Assembly: GCA_002238945.1 (NCBI GenBank)
Contig: MPNI01000004.1
Span: forward strand, 1-64,000
Reading direction: 5' to 3'
From: Proteobacteria bacterium bin106
GTDB taxonomy: Bacteria; Bdellovibrionota_B; Oligoflexia; Oligoflexales; Bin106
DNA: 64,000 bases
How positions within the stretch are numbered: the stretch's first letter is position 1; every line of letters starts with the position of its first letter. Shown piece after piece: positions 7,871 to 18,494 of this stretch. Below the pieces are notes generated by a model. That model saw only the letters and a program-made list of their open reading frames with translations, was not told where the DNA came from and made no database searches. The position numbers and the translations under genes are program-made.

Positions 7871-8820
7871 TGGCTAGTTTGAAGGAAACAAAACGTCGTA
7901 TTGGCAGTGTTAAAAACACAGAAAAAATCACCAATGCTATGCAGCTGGTGTCAGCTTCAAAGTATGCGCGTACCTTGCATAAAAAACAGGTAGCAGCTAA
8001 GTATTTATCTCATCTCAGCTCTATGCTAGATCGGTGTGTCAAGGAAGCTCATCTCAGTAAACATCATAAAGCCCAAGCAGGTCAAACACATATAAAAAAC
8101 AGTGTTTTGGCAGCTTACCAAACCCCAGGTGATGTGATGGCAAGCCAAAACACATCACCCAAAGAGTTGCTGGTGGTATTGAGTGCGGATCGTGGTTTAT
8201 GTGGGGCTTTGAATGCACAGCTGATTAAAAAGGCTGCAAGTGAAATAACAGCCTTACAGGGTAGGCAGGTGGAGGTGTTGTTGTGGGGTAAAAAAGCTTG
8301 GACTTTGGCTTCACAGAGTCAAGCGGGTTCAGCTACATTCTTAGAGCGTTGTACTTACAGCCAGATGGCTCAAGAGGGTGTGGTGTTTGCTAAGAGTGGG
8401 GAGTTTCTTGCCGGTTTTCAAGCAGGACGTTGGCAGCGGGTACGTTATGTACTACCGGTGTTTGAAAATGTTCTTGTACAAAACCCTTTATGCCAAACGC
8501 TTTTGCCTTTGGATGTAGAGGCTTTGCAAAAAGAATTTTCTGATCAGGATAGCAGCAGCTATGGTGTGAAACTGTTAAGTGAGCCAGCCAGTGATGAGTT
8601 AGCAGTGATGTTGGCCTCTCAGGTGTTGTATGCGCAGATGCATTACGCACTTTTGGAAATGGAGGTATGTGAGCATGCAGCGCGGATGACGGCTATGGAT
8701 AATGCTACAAAAAACGCCAGTGAAGTCATCAAACAGCTTACTTTAGAATACAATCGCGTGCGTCAGGCAGCTATTACAACGGAGTTGGTCGAAATCACCA
8801 GTGGTGCCGAGGCTTTATAA
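7870..8820 (+). CDS. atpG: F0F1 ATP synthase subunit gamma
   Basis: The central rotor shaft, 316 residues. The N-terminal helix motif RRIGSVKNTEKITNAM and the C-terminal helix MDNATKNASEVI...EYNRVRQAAITTELVEI are the conserved pair that forms the coiled coil, and LLVVLSADRGLCGALN marks the globular part. A loop of about 40 residues after the first helix (around KHHKAQAG) is longer than in many gamma subunits. The start is GTG at 7870 and overlaps the atpA stop (TAGTG). Confidence 0.95.
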   Translation: MASLKETKRRIGSVKNTEKITNAMQLVSASKYARTLHKKQVAAKYLSHLSSMLDRCVKEAHLSKHHKAQAGQTHIKNSVLAAYQTPGDVMASQNTSPKELLVVLSADRGLCGALNAQLIKKAASEITALQGRQVEVLLWGKKAWTLASQSQAGSATFLERCTYSQMAQEGVVFAKSGEFLAGFQAGRWQRVRYVLPVFENVLVQNPLCQTLLPLDVEALQKEFSDQDSSSYGVKLLSEPASDELAVMLASQVLYAQMHYALLEMEVCEHAARMTAMDNATKNASEVIKQLTLEYNRVRQAAITTELVEITSGAEAL

Positions 8821-8903
8821 TCATGAGGCCGTCTAAAAACGTATGAACTAGTAAACATGAGCTTAGGAAACACAACCCATAATATCAAAAAACCTATTGT
8901 TAA

Positions 8904-10412
<1,509 letters not shown>

Positions 10413-10739
10413 TAGTTGTATCTTCTTCTACGAAGCTCAAAAACCTTATCATAGCCTTGTTGCGGTGTTGAGATGGTTGGTGGCCGAGATGGGTGGTATA
10501 AGTTTTGTATTGTATTGATATGATTATGATATATGATACGGACAAAGCTTGAAGTGCCGCGAGCCGTTTAAAAAAGGACAGCAGTAAACGAGCTATCAAT
10601 TTTTAAGAACCGCGTGTGACGCTTGCCAAGAACCCGCTTGCTACTTGCTAAGAACCATTGTGGGTTTATGCGAGCTGATATATGTATTGAAATATGTGAA
10701 TATGGAATTTTAAGAGTTTATTTTCAGGGAATAGTAGTG
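10413..10739. other. Intergenic region atpD-atpC, no gene seen
   Basis: 327 bases without a convincing coding sequence. The atpC frame stays open upstream to 10623, but no ribosome site supports that start. The long gap between two subunits that are normally adjacent is uncommon. Confidence 0.5.
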
Positions 10740-11261
10740 ATGTTTACTGAGTCAAAGTTACGTGTAAAAGTGCTTTCTGCAAGTGAAGAGCTGGGTGATT
10801 ATCCGGCTTGGGAAGTTCGTATTCCATCACATAAAGGTGAGATGGGTGTGCGTCCATCTCACAGTCCTTTGCTAGGAGCCCTTTCTGTGGGAGTGGTACG
10901 TATTCAATCGGAACAGGTATCTCGTGGTGATCTCCACTGGTTTTTTGTTTCAGGTGGCTTTTTTGAAATAACCGATAGTTCTTTGGTCTTGCTTGTAGAT
11001 ACATGGGAAGAAGCTTCATCTATTGATTTTGCTAGAGCTGATGAGGCTCGCGAGCGTGCTTTAGGGCATTTGAAGGCAAGTGATAGCAAGGTAGATATTC
11101 CGCGTGCTCTTGCAGCTCTTAAAAGAGCTGAAGCACGATTGTCTTTAAAAGAGGTGCTAAAGCACGGTGGTATAGCAGCTCCTCGTAATCCTTCTACTCG
11201 AAGTAGCTCTTCGGGCTCATCATCTGTGAGTGAAAAAGAACGCGCTGTGGTGAATGCATAG
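10740..11261 (+). CDS. atpC: F0F1 ATP synthase subunit epsilon
   Basis: A rotor subunit and regulator of ATP hydrolysis, 173 residues. The N-terminal beta-sandwich shows VRIPSHKGEMGVRPSHSPLLGAL, matching the family's 'G..GilpgHaPLi' pattern, and the C-terminal two-helix part (DEARERALGHL...AALKRAEARL) is present. A Ser/Lys-rich tail of about 25 residues follows and is not usual. The ATG at 10740 has AGGGA ten bases upstream. This is the last gene of the operon. Confidence 0.92.
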   Translation: MFTESKLRVKVLSASEELGDYPAWEVRIPSHKGEMGVRPSHSPLLGALSVGVVRIQSEQVSRGDLHWFFVSGGFFEITDSSLVLLVDTWEEASSIDFARADEARERALGHLKASDSKVDIPRALAALKRAEARLSLKEVLKHGGIAAPRNPSTRSSSSGSSSVSEKERAVVNA

Positions 11262-11498
11262 CTTGGTGTATTTGAGCGTAATGGGTATTCTTGATCCTTT
11301 CTTCACGTGTCACGAGATCTCGCTATCGGTGATCAAAGATAATGTATTTATGGATGTCTACGGAGCACAGCTCGAAGGAGATTTCTGTAATGATGCTAGC
11401 GTTTATGACAAGCAAAAATAAGTGCTGGTGTGAGTAAAAAATAAAATGCAAGAGCTTTGCTATGTGTTGTCATTGAGTTTCTGGTCTAGGCTAGCTAT

Positions 11499-12041
11499 TC
11501 ATTTAGTACGCCTTGTTGTAGATTTTTGATAGCGAGTACAAATTTCTTCTATCACCTTTTTAACTTTCAAGGGCGTTTTCACAACCTTCATCTTCACTTT
11601 TACCGTTCCTCTACCAGTAACAATAATCGTACCAAACCCGAAAATCCGCCCAAAAATACCCTGATTTATACTCACTGATTCTACCGCCTCTAATCGCAGC
11701 TCGCATGTTTTCCTTGTTATGATGCCATGTTTTTCTATAATCCGACGATTGGTTATGCCATACTCAAAGCTTCTATAGAAAAAATACAATATAGCAAGAA
11801 ATCCGAAAAGCTCCGTAAAGCGCCAAAAGATTTTTGTAGCTTCTTGGGAAAAGAAAGGCATCACAGTAAACTTATCATTTATTATCGTCATACTTAAAAT
11901 GACTGTTATTAGTAACATATATAGTAACATATATGCAATCCAAAACGCGGGGTAGAGAACAATGGTCGGCATAATAAATAGGTGTACTTTAAAAGTAGAT
12001 AGAATCCTTTCATTACGAGCCAAAGATTTTTTTATGTACAA
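11499..12041 (-). CDS. Membrane protein with bacterial PH domain (bPH2/DUF304, YdbS-like)
   Basis: 180 residues with two N-terminal hydrophobic regions (about residues 22-50 and 72-90), then a conserved bPH2 pattern: YGITNRRIIEKHGIITRKT, LEAVESVSINQGIFGRIFGFG and TIIVTGRG. This domain is found in small bacterial membrane proteins of unclear role. The gene is convergent with the atp operon and is followed on its upstream side by a dead insertion sequence. No partner genes are visible. Confidence 0.75.
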   Translation of the reverse strand: MYIKKSLARNERILSTFKVHLFIMPTIVLYPAFWIAYMLLYMLLITVILSMTIINDKFTVMPFFSQEATKIFWRFTELFGFLAILYFFYRSFEYGITNRRIIEKHGIITRKTCELRLEAVESVSINQGIFGRIFGFGTIIVTGRGTVKVKMKVVKTPLKVKKVIEEICTRYQKSTTRRTK

Positions 12042-12289
12042 TTCAAGAAGCTCCTATGCATTGTCTGTTTTCAAGTTACGTCCCCACCAAAACTAGGACC
12101 GCAAAATCCACCACTTCACCTTTATGCCATCACCTCAACCCTTTCAAAGTTTCTCATCAAAAACGAAATTCTTGTGCTTCAAATACAGCGCCAAGGTTAA
12201 TAGTTAAGCCTCTCAAAAGGCCTGTTTAAGCCTTCTAACACTTAGCTGTTAACTTCTCTCGGTAGGATTTTCTTCTTTTAAAATGATAT

Positions 12290-12878
12290 GATGGGATGGG
12301 TTAATGATTCGATCCATCACGGTTAGTATGGGCAATCACTTTGTTGGTTTTCTGTCCTGTAGGTCAACTACAACGGACTTGCCAAAAGAACTTCTTGGAT
12401 GGCTTTTCTTGTTCTCATGCTTGTTTTTTCTTTACCTCCCATAAAGATGTCGTCTACTTTCAACAAGTCTTTGTGCCATAAAATACGCTGACTTTTGAGT
12501 CATACCAAGCTTTCTATGTAGCTTCATGCTTGACACGCCCTTTAGAGACGCTATCCACATATGAATGGCAATGGCCCATTTCTGATAATCCATTTTAGAA
12601 TGCTCCATAGCACTGCCAATTTTTACGCTGAAGTGCCTACGGCAATCCCTACATTAATAAGGCATAGGCTTTTTGGTCTTGGTAGAATTAACCTTAACAC
12701 TTCCACAGCGAGGGCAACAAAGGCTTTCTCTTTTTATTCCCCATCTTGTACATTCAAACCATTTCTCGGTAGTCTCATCATTTGGAAACCTATCAAATAG
12801 TTCTATTATAGTTATTCCTTTTCTGTGTGATGTATCCAATTTTTTATGTTTTCTCTTAGCCATTCTTGACCTCTCCAT
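12290..12878 (-). pseudogene. Decayed IS1595-family transposase, 5' half
   Basis: The minus strand encodes the N-terminal part of an IS1595-type transposase: FDRFPNDETTEKWFE, a zinc ribbon CCPRCGS and MPY. A TAA at 12654-12656 then breaks the frame, but the same frame continues with CRDCRRHFSVKIGS (second zinc-ribbon pair) and MEHSKMDYQKWAIAI. After AQRLVE a frameshift with a probable deletion joins VDDIFMGGKEK, the site of the first catalytic Asp, and another frameshift leads to NKHENKK. The remaining DDE residues and the 3' half are not recognisable. No clear terminal inverted repeats were found. Sequence out to about 13000 looks non-coding. Confidence 0.8.
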
Positions 12879-13063
12879 TTAGTTTTGGTAATTTACTAGC
12901 CGGCTCTGTGAGGTTAACTAGAGAAGGTCCTGGGTATTCAAATGTTTGCTTTTCAAGTAGACACTAAAGGCTGGAAAGTTTTATTTGAATTCTTGGTTAT
13001 TGCTCATATGCATAGATGGCATCACTAACCTATCTATCAGATTATTTTAAAAGAAGATTTTTT

Positions 13064-13822
13064 ATGAAAAACATACTGCACTGGCTTTTTTTATGCATCT
13101 TGAGTGCAAGCTCTTTTTCGTCGGGTTTTTCTCAAGGAGAGTCAACGAAAGTTAACCCAAAACCCTTGTTAGATGATCCGGTCATTCAAGAGGTGTATGA
13201 AACCTTAGTGGATACAAAAAAAGACATAGCCATAGAAGAAAATTTATTAAAAAAAAGAGTCGCTACTCTTGTGGAGTTAGGAAATGTTGTGGAAGCAGAT
13301 GATTTGATGAAAGAAGTAACAGCTATTCTTGATCAAAAAGAAGAGTTAGCTCTAGAAAAAGCCCGAATAAATATAGCTAAAGCTTTAATGAGACAAGGTA
13401 AATTAGCTGAGGTTGAAGCTATACTTAATGAACAAACCGACGCTCTTTTCAAAAAGGATGAAGTCTTGACCATTGTTGTTGACGAAGAGTCTGGTGAAAC
13501 AGTAGAGCTTACACTTTCAGAAAATGAAGAAAGTGTGTTATTAAAATCTTTGTGCTCTATTCATACAGGAGCGTATTCTGATCAATGGCCCTACTTTGAT
13601 CTGGTTTTACTTGGAAGCTCCATAGTTTTTGCCATCACAGGAACGGTGTTATTACTAGCAAAAAAGCCGATGATTGCTCTAGGTTTTTATAGCGCTAATA
13701 TACTTGGAAATACTTTTGTATGGGCAAGTGCTGCGGTCCGTAAAGGGCATGCACAAAAACACGCTCACATCAAAAGTCTAAAAGAAGAATGTGCTCAATA
13801 TAGCGAAAATTCTTTGTACTGA
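13064..13822 (+). CDS. Exported membrane protein with coiled-coil middle, unknown function
   Basis: 252 residues. A signal peptide (MKNILHWLFLCIL...FSSGFSQ) is followed by a highly charged helical region (about residues 30-150, rich in E, K, L) and then two adjacent hydrophobic segments near the C-terminus (LLGSSIVFAITGTVLLL and MIALGFYSANILGNTFVWA). The tail is His/Lys-rich. The start at 13064 is chosen because the signal peptide begins there, although the frame is open from 13016. No known family was recognised. Confidence 0.6.
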   Translation: MKNILHWLFLCILSASSFSSGFSQGESTKVNPKPLLDDPVIQEVYETLVDTKKDIAIEENLLKKRVATLVELGNVVEADDLMKEVTAILDQKEELALEKARINIAKALMRQGKLAEVEAILNEQTDALFKKDEVLTIVVDEESGETVELTLSENEESVLLKSLCSIHTGAYSDQWPYFDLVLLGSSIVFAITGTVLLLAKKPMIALGFYSANILGNTFVWASAAVRKGHAQKHAHIKSLKEECAQYSENSLY

Positions 13823-13837
13823 TTTTACCCACAGAAT

Positions 13838-14065
13838 ATGGATTACTACGGTATCGGTGGCCTTTTTTCATTTTTATCAGCAAGTGGTTGCTCGCAAAAA
13901 TCTTTGATATCAAGATGGGCAATTTTTGTTATAACATTGATTTTGGTAGCATCATTAAGTCATGATATATTGGGTTATCTTTCTATTTATGTTTTTATGT
14001 TATGTCACTTTTTGCTTTTGCTAAGGACAAACACTTATGACAGAGTTATATCATTACCGTGGTAG
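13838..14065 (+). CDS. Possible small membrane protein
   Basis: 75 codons with two hydrophobic stretches (WAIFVITLILVASL and YLSIYVFMLCHFLLLL), placed 15 bases after the preceding gene and overlapping the next gene by 29 bases in another frame. There is no clear ribosome site. It may be a real small protein cotranscribed with its neighbours, or chance. Confidence 0.3.
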   Translation: MDYYGIGGLFSFLSASGCSQKSLISRWAIFVITLILVASLSHDILGYLSIYVFMLCHFLLLLRTNTYDRVISLPW

Positions 14066-14327
14066 TCGGTGTGTCACATTAGCCTTAGGAACACTGCTCA
14101 TTTTAGGGCTGAGTAGTTGTGCCCATACTGACTGTCCGTCTGGTTTTGTCAAGGACTCGGTTGGTTGCGTTGATGCCAGTGTTAATCCACCTCGAATCTG
14201 TAATCCAGGACCTATGGCCCACTTTAGCATCGACGGAGAAGAGGCCAAAAAACATCCTTCCTGTAGTGTGTACTCTAGCTCTCAATCAGGCACAAAGTCG
14301 AAATCCAAAGGTCGTAAGAAAAAATAA
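14037..14327 (+). CDS. Small cysteine-containing lipoprotein
   Basis: 96 residues with a lipoprotein signal (LALGTLLILGLSSC, lipidated Cys about residue 28), then a short mature part with four more cysteines (positions in TDCPSG, VGCVD, RICNPG, PSCSV) that may form disulfides, and a basic Lys/Ser-rich C-terminus (KSKSKGRKKK). AAGGAC lies about ten bases before the ATG. The basic tail could contact lipopolysaccharide or peptidoglycan, but this is a guess. No family was recognised. Confidence 0.6.
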   Translation: MTELYHYRGSRCVTLALGTLLILGLSSCAHTDCPSGFVKDSVGCVDASVNPPRICNPGPMAHFSIDGEEAKKHPSCSVYSSSQSGTKSKSKGRKKK

Positions 14328-14763
14328 GCTCTTGTTTAGCTGGCTTCTAAGTTTACAGATGATGGCAAAGGTCGTTGTGGGAATTTTTCGATATCACCGC
14401 TGCGTCCTTGTAGTAAGTAAATAAGCTTTGGTTAAGGTTAAATCTTGCGGCGGTGCTAACTTGTTAAAAGAAGTCATTAACTGTTGTTCCTTATGGATGG
14501 TATTTGTGAGAATTTTCAAAGACACCCATAAGAGGCTGCATTAAGCAGTCTTCATCCTATGTGATCACTTTAGACTGCGAAATTATACGCAATCGGAAGC
14601 TACTGTTTTGCAAGCCTGGCGCAGAACATATGGCTAGCACCATTTTTATTATTTAAAAACAAGAGAGTTGTAGTGTGTGCTTTTAAGGACAAGTGCACAC
14701 AAAAAGTCTGTTATTTAAAGGTGTTACGGTTTTAGTTGAGCTTGAAATGTTAACTTTAGGGGA
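14328..14763. other. Intergenic region with a dispersed repeat copy
   Basis: No gene seen in 436 bases. About 66 bases at 14667-14732 resemble 41316-41380 (shared pieces include TTGTAGTGTGT, TTTTAAG and GTTACG), suggesting a dispersed element or the ends of a lost insertion sequence. Confidence 0.4.
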
Positions 14764-15132
14764 TTATTTACCGCAAGCTCTGCGAATATCTATGGGTGAT
14801 TGATAGTCGTATGCTCTTGGATCTGTTTTGAAACGACTTTTATTGCGAAATTTTGCAAGCATTTCTGACTTAATGGTTAGTTTTTTGTTGATGAGTCGGT
14901 TTCTATCACATAGTACTCCGGCTGTGATGTTTGTTGTGCTGCGTTGCATCATTATATAAGTCATACCTTGTTCAAGATCATAAGATTTATCGTGAGCACT
15001 CAGCTTTGCACCTTTAGCTGGAATGCCTACAACATCAATGCGTTGTGTAAAGCTGATACCGTCTGTTGATACACAACTAGTGGTGAGTATCATAGTTAAA
15101 ATAGCAAAGCTTTTGATGAGACCGCCTATCAT
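14764..15132 (-). CDS. Lipoprotein of the PEGA-like family, short form
   Basis: 122 residues with a lipobox (ILTTSC, Cys about 20). The mature part follows the same plan as the lipoproteins at 15886-16366 and 21866-22864: a short 'GIPAKGAKL' turn, a strand ending in NITAGVLC, then DYQSPIDIRRAC at the end. In the longer relatives the last two blocks read NVYASVIC and W.YS.PI.L..C. The glycine-rich hydrophobic hairpin of the relatives is missing here. Function unknown; related domains occur in surface lipoproteins that carry a PEGA-like beta fold. Confidence 0.6.
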   Translation of the reverse strand: MIGGLIKSFAILTMILTTSCVSTDGISFTQRIDVVGIPAKGAKLSAHDKSYDLEQGMTYIMMQRSTTNITAGVLCDRNRLINKKLTIKSEMLAKFRNKSRFKTDPRAYDYQSPIDIRRACGK

Positions 15133-15370
15133 ACATGTCCTTTCTGTCTAAGGATGTATACAGCTACAGTGTTGTGTACCACTATATGAAGTGGTCTTGT
15201 TGTAGCCGTAAGTGATTACGCGGCAAGGTGTCGTAATTTTTTGGCAGCACTTTAGACTTCTTTAGTACTGTTATAAAGAAAGTTATAACAGTGTAAAGTT
15301 AGTATTATGTGCTCTGCAGTACTGTAGAGGGATGGACTGATGGGAATAGATGAGTGTACTACATGAAGTG

Positions 15371-15898
15371 CTAAAACAATCCACTGCAATGTTTTTTGAC
15401 GTTTTGTTCTGCTGCAGAAAGCTTTGTTTTGGCGTTGTTTTCTGCGGTATTTAAGTACCCAAGTGCGTTTTGTGCTGCTTGTGGCTTTTTTCCCGGATAT
15501 AACCCATATCCACTGGCACTATGGACTGCGCTTAGATCGTCGCATAATGGATCAATGATGTTGTATGCTTCACCAGTCCATTTACCTAGACTCCAATCAA
15601 TGTCTTTCATATAGCCGAGTTGTTTTCTGCTACAAAAAGAGCTTGCAGCTCCTACATCTTGACCATTGGCGTAATTTTTCATGCGTGTAAGGTCATCTAG
15701 AAGTGAGAGAAGATCTTTATTTGTCTCTTTAGCTTTTTTACAATCAGTGGTATCGCTGTCTGCAACCTCTAAAGATCCTGATGTGTCTACCGCTTGCCCT
15801 GCCCCACAGTTAGTAGGCAAAAAGAGGAAAGGAATAAACAACAGCGGTTGTAGTTTTGTAAGAGGGTTCTCGCAAGATCTAAGGGTCATGATTGACAT
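15371..15898 (-). CDS. Lipoprotein, tandem four-cysteine helical family, member 1
   Basis: 175 residues with a lipoprotein signal (LLFIPFLFLPTNC) followed by a Ser/Asp-rich linker. The mature helical part shares a pattern with three neighbours: D-C-K-K-A-K-E-T-N-K-D-LLSL, a C in SSFC, then YNIIDPLCDDL, an alanine-rich helix and a final CSGLF. Four cysteines are conserved, so two disulfides are likely. The start lies 13 bases inside the end of the upstream gene (15886-16366), so translation may be coupled to it. An internal ATG at 15889 is an alternative start. No known family was recognised. Confidence 0.65.
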   Translation of the reverse strand: MSIMTLRSCENPLTKLQPLLFIPFLFLPTNCGAGQAVDTSGSLEVADSDTTDCKKAKETNKDLLSLLDDLTRMKNYANGQDVGAASSFCSRKQLGYMKDIDWSLGKWTGEAYNIIDPLCDDLSAVHSASGYGLYPGKKPQAAQNALGYLNTAENNAKTKLSAAEQNVKKHCSGLF

Positions 15899-16366
15899 TT
15901 CCCCCCTAGACTTACTGGCTCGCTATAATCCCAACCAGAGTTTGTGACGCCATCGACGACCCACCCTGGAATACCGCCCCAGACAAGATTACCTAGAAGG
16001 AACCAAAGGCTAGGGACTGTTCTTAGGACTACAGGATCTTTTGTCTTTTTCTTACTTCGTTTGGATTGTTTAGAAGAACAAATAACAGAGGCAGCCACAT
16101 TAGCGCGACTTCTTTTGAGGATGATCTGGTTCATGCCCGGATCAAGATCAAAAGTACCATAAGGTGTTTTAAGGGATTCAGCAGTTTCAGGGACATCGAA
16201 AATTTCGACGGTTTGATGTCTATCTAGAACGATAGTTGCGCAGCTGGAGAGTAGTAATGCTGCTGGAAAGATAGCTAAAGCTGAAAGATGGTTCTTGGTT
16301 CTTGGTTCTTGGTTCTTGGTTCTTGGTTCTTGGTTCTTGGTTCTTGGTTCTTGGTTCTTGGTTCAT
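15886..16366 (-). CDS. PEGA-like lipoprotein controlled by a 7-bp repeat (frame reads OFF here)
   Basis: The ATG at 16366-16364 is followed by AAC, ten copies of CAAGAAC, and then a complete lipoprotein signal (HLSALAIFPAALLLSSC) and mature domain. With ten copies the frame shifts and meets a TAG soon after the repeat; with nine or twelve copies the ATG would be in frame with the whole protein. No other start codon exists between the in-frame TGA at 16365-16363 and the lipidated Cys. The mature part (TIVLDRHQTVEIF..., NVAASVIC, LLGNLVWGGIPGWVVDGV, W-D-Y-S-E-P) is closely similar to the lipoprotein at 21866-22864, so the sequence is conserved and not decayed. Its glycine-rich 'GN..WGG..W.VDG' segment recalls PEGA-type lipoproteins. 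Confidence 0.8.
16291..16364. repeat. Heptanucleotide repeat, 10 copies of GTTCTTG plus GTTC
   Basis: Seventy bases of exact 7-bp repeat directly after the start codon of the minus-strand lipoprotein gene. All three frames through the repeat are stop-free and encode the same cycle N-Q-E-P-R-T-K, which gives a basic n-region. Copy numbers divisible by three restore the frame. Confidence 0.97.
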
Positions 16367-16653
16367 AGAAGTGTCCTTGTCTGGTGCCATAAATAATACA
16401 ATATAGTAGATGTCAAGCGTTTTTCGTCAGGGCTGTTTGATTCTTTAGTTGTATGGTTATTATTTTGTTATGACTGTGGTTGTCATAGTCTTTTTGTGCG
16501 TTTTTCACAACGTAGATACAAGAAGGGTATAAGAGGTGGTTTTTAGCTAAGTATAGTAGCTAAGTCACTAAGAAAAATAAGCACTTGATTGGGTTTTAGA
16601 AAATGGAATAGATGCTAAAGTATGTTATCGTCCGAATCTATGAGCTACTAGGG

Positions 16654-17271
16654 TCATTCATATGAAATGCAGTGTCCTTTGATTTCTTGTTCTGCTGTAG
16701 AAAGTGTTTGTTCGGCTCTGTTTGTTGCTTTTTCTAAGTCTTCAAGCGCAGATAGTACTGCTACTGCCTCTTTATCGGGTATTCTCGTATTTTCGCTGGT
16801 ATAATAATTATGGGTTCGGATTAAATTAAAGCATAATTTATTCATGATATTGTATGTTTTACTGAACTGCTCATAGCTTTCCAGTTTAAAATCACAATAA
16901 GATTCTGCAGCACCGAGTTCTCGATCGTCGATGTAATTCTTTATATTCTCGATGTTTTTGATAAGAGAGAGAAGATCTGAGCGTGTCTCTCGAGCTGTTA
17001 TACATTTGTCATTGTTGCTTTCTTCTGATGGTTCCATCTGTATCTGTTCTTGGAGAGAATAGCCGCCTGTGTCTTTAATGTTAGAAGCAATATCTTTGAT
17101 GACTTCTGTTACTGCTTTTACTTCTGCTTCTGCTTCTGCTTTTGCTACTTTTTCTTCTTCTTTGCTGCTGCAGCTAAGTATGAGAGTTTGAGACAATAGG
17201 AAGGCCACCCACAAGAGTGTGGTTGGTTTTTTGAGAAGAAAGACTATGGATAGTTTTTTTGTGTTCATCAT
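16654..17271 (-). CDS. Lipoprotein, tandem four-cysteine helical family, member 2
   Basis: 205 residues. The signal (LLWVAFLLSQTLILSC) is preceded by a longer basic n-region than usual. After the lipid Cys come an E/A/K repeat (encoded by a TTCTGC-type hexamer run near 17130) and an acidic linker, then the family core: DKCITARETRSDLLSLIKNIENIKN, C in ESYC, YNIMNKLCFNLI, an AEQTLSTAEQEIKGHC end. The linker is about 30 residues longer than in its paralogues. Expressed on the minus strand with its own upstream gap; no partner of known function. Confidence 0.65.
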   Translation of the reverse strand: MMNTKKLSIVFLLKKPTTLLWVAFLLSQTLILSCSSKEEEKVAKAEAEAEVKAVTEVIKDIASNIKDTGGYSLQEQIQMEPSEESNNDKCITARETRSDLLSLIKNIENIKNYIDDRELGAAESYCDFKLESYEQFSKTYNIMNKLCFNLIRTHNYYTSENTRIPDKEAVAVLSALEDLEKATNRAEQTLSTAEQEIKGHCISYE

Positions 17272-17434
17272 AATAAAAGTAGCCTCAAGATGTCTTTTGA
17301 ATGTGTTTTAACGGGACATATTTTGCCAAAGCATAAAACGTTGCCTGAGCAGTTGCAAGTGCTTTTTTTAAAAAAATGAGCACTAGGTTGTGATGCGTTA
17401 TGCCGCATCAAAAAATGTAAGTGTTATGAAGCTA

Positions 17435-17911
17435 CTACAGTAATCCACTGCAATCATTTTGGACCGCTGTTTCAGCCTCAGGAAGTCTATCGTAGGGTCT
17501 TTTGTGTGCTTGCCTCAAAGCTGTTTCAGCATTTTCTTGTTTTGTGTGAGCGGCATTACCTGATGAGTTGATGTCATCTAAGTCCTTACATAATTTTACG
17601 ATGATATTATAAACTTCGTTGGAACGTCTTTCGCTCTCTCCAACGCTCTCATCGGTGTATTTTTTCTGTACTGTTTTGCACTCTTCATGCGCACCTTTAA
17701 TATCATTTTTTTCATGCACTTTGTCTTGCATGCTTTCAATTTCTTGAATGAGTGAGAGAAGATTTTTATTGACTGTTTTAGATGCTTTGCATTGTTCGCT
17801 GTCACCTTCTTGAGCCTCCAAGTATCCTGATGAGTCATGTGTTTGGATGTCGCAGGATTCAGGGCTTAGGGCAACTAGGGAACATGCAAGCAACGTGTTT
17901 ATGCAATGCAT
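17435..17911 (-). CDS. Lipoprotein, tandem four-cysteine helical family, member 3
   Basis: 158 residues, with a lipobox near LSPESC. From residue 35 to about 120 it is nearly identical to the member at 18495-18986 (shared QEGDSEQCKASKTVNKNLLSL and the region through IVKLCKDLDDINS), showing a recent duplication. Differences cluster in the signal peptide and the C-terminal 35 residues. The first residues (MHCINTLLACSLVAL) give a weak signal peptide compared with the paralogue. Confidence 0.65.
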   Translation of the reverse strand: MHCINTLLACSLVALSPESCDIQTHDSSGYLEAQEGDSEQCKASKTVNKNLLSLIQEIESMQDKVHEKNDIKGAHEECKTVQKKYTDESVGESERRSNEVYNIIVKLCKDLDDINSSGNAAHTKQENAETALRQAHKRPYDRLPEAETAVQNDCSGLL

Positions 17912-18005
17912 AGTTAGGTGTCTTTTCTGTAGTTGCAGTTATGGATTAACATAATTCATTAAATCATGTGTTTTTTGATATGGGTATGGTTATTCTTTAG
18001 TTAGT

Positions 18006-18219
18006 ACTGTTACCTACTTGTGAGCATGTATGTGTTTTAGGGTGGGTGGCTGTGAGAATAGTTTTATTCTCAGTTACAGTGGTGTACCACTGTAACATGA
18101 AATTATCAAGCTAGTTGTGTGTATATGAGCGGTAGTGGTAGCTAAGGAGCGTAGTGGTTTGTCTTAAAACAAGGGATAAGTCACGTATTTTGGTGAAAAG
18201 AGGAGGGCAGAGATCAATG
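18006..18219 (+). repeat. Duplicated copy of the ftsZ leader
   Basis: About 215 bases match the region immediately before ftsZ (19090-19305) with point differences, including the strings GTAGTGGTTTGTCTTAAAAC and CACGTATTTTGGTGAAA, the purine-rich ribosome site and an ATG. Here the ATG leads nowhere: the copy ends in a fragment of a lipoprotein gene. Transcription from an ftsZ-type promoter in this copy could therefore run antisense into that fragment. Confidence 0.85.
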
Positions 18220-18400
18220 ATGTTGTATGTTTTATAATCTCATTGCTTGAGACTCTAAATCATATTTCTCATATAGCGTAGCTTTTTAGAAACATAATAA
18301 GATTTTGCTGCATTCGCATCTTGAGCGTTGATGAAAGTTTTTATGCTTTCGATGTCTTTGATAAGTGAGAGGATTGTCTCTTGAGTTTTTCTGTTTTGTC
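18212..18400 (-). pseudogene. Remnant of a four-cysteine family lipoprotein gene
   Basis: The minus strand resembles the middle of members 1 and 2 (the YNII-L-C and DLLSL regions) but lacks a start, signal peptide and intact frame. The boundary with the ftsZ-leader copy shares GATCAATGATGTTGTATG with member 1 (near 15550), so the junction lies at a short stretch of sequence similarity to the ftsZ start region. Confidence 0.75.
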
Positions 18401-18494
18401 TTAAAAGCTTTGCCCCAGTGATTGAACACATGTGACTAGCACTAAATGTACTAGATGTACTAGCGTTAAATGTAAGCGTGTAGTTATGAATCTA

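Noticed and set aside
11295-11320. CACGTG-centred sequence as a possible parS site
   Set aside because: The flanks do not match the parS palindrome TGTTTCACGTGAAACA beyond the centre.
16291-16364. Possible CRISPR array
   Set aside because: Repeat units are 7 bp with no spacers; the same holds for the 11-, 12- and 13-bp arrays elsewhere.
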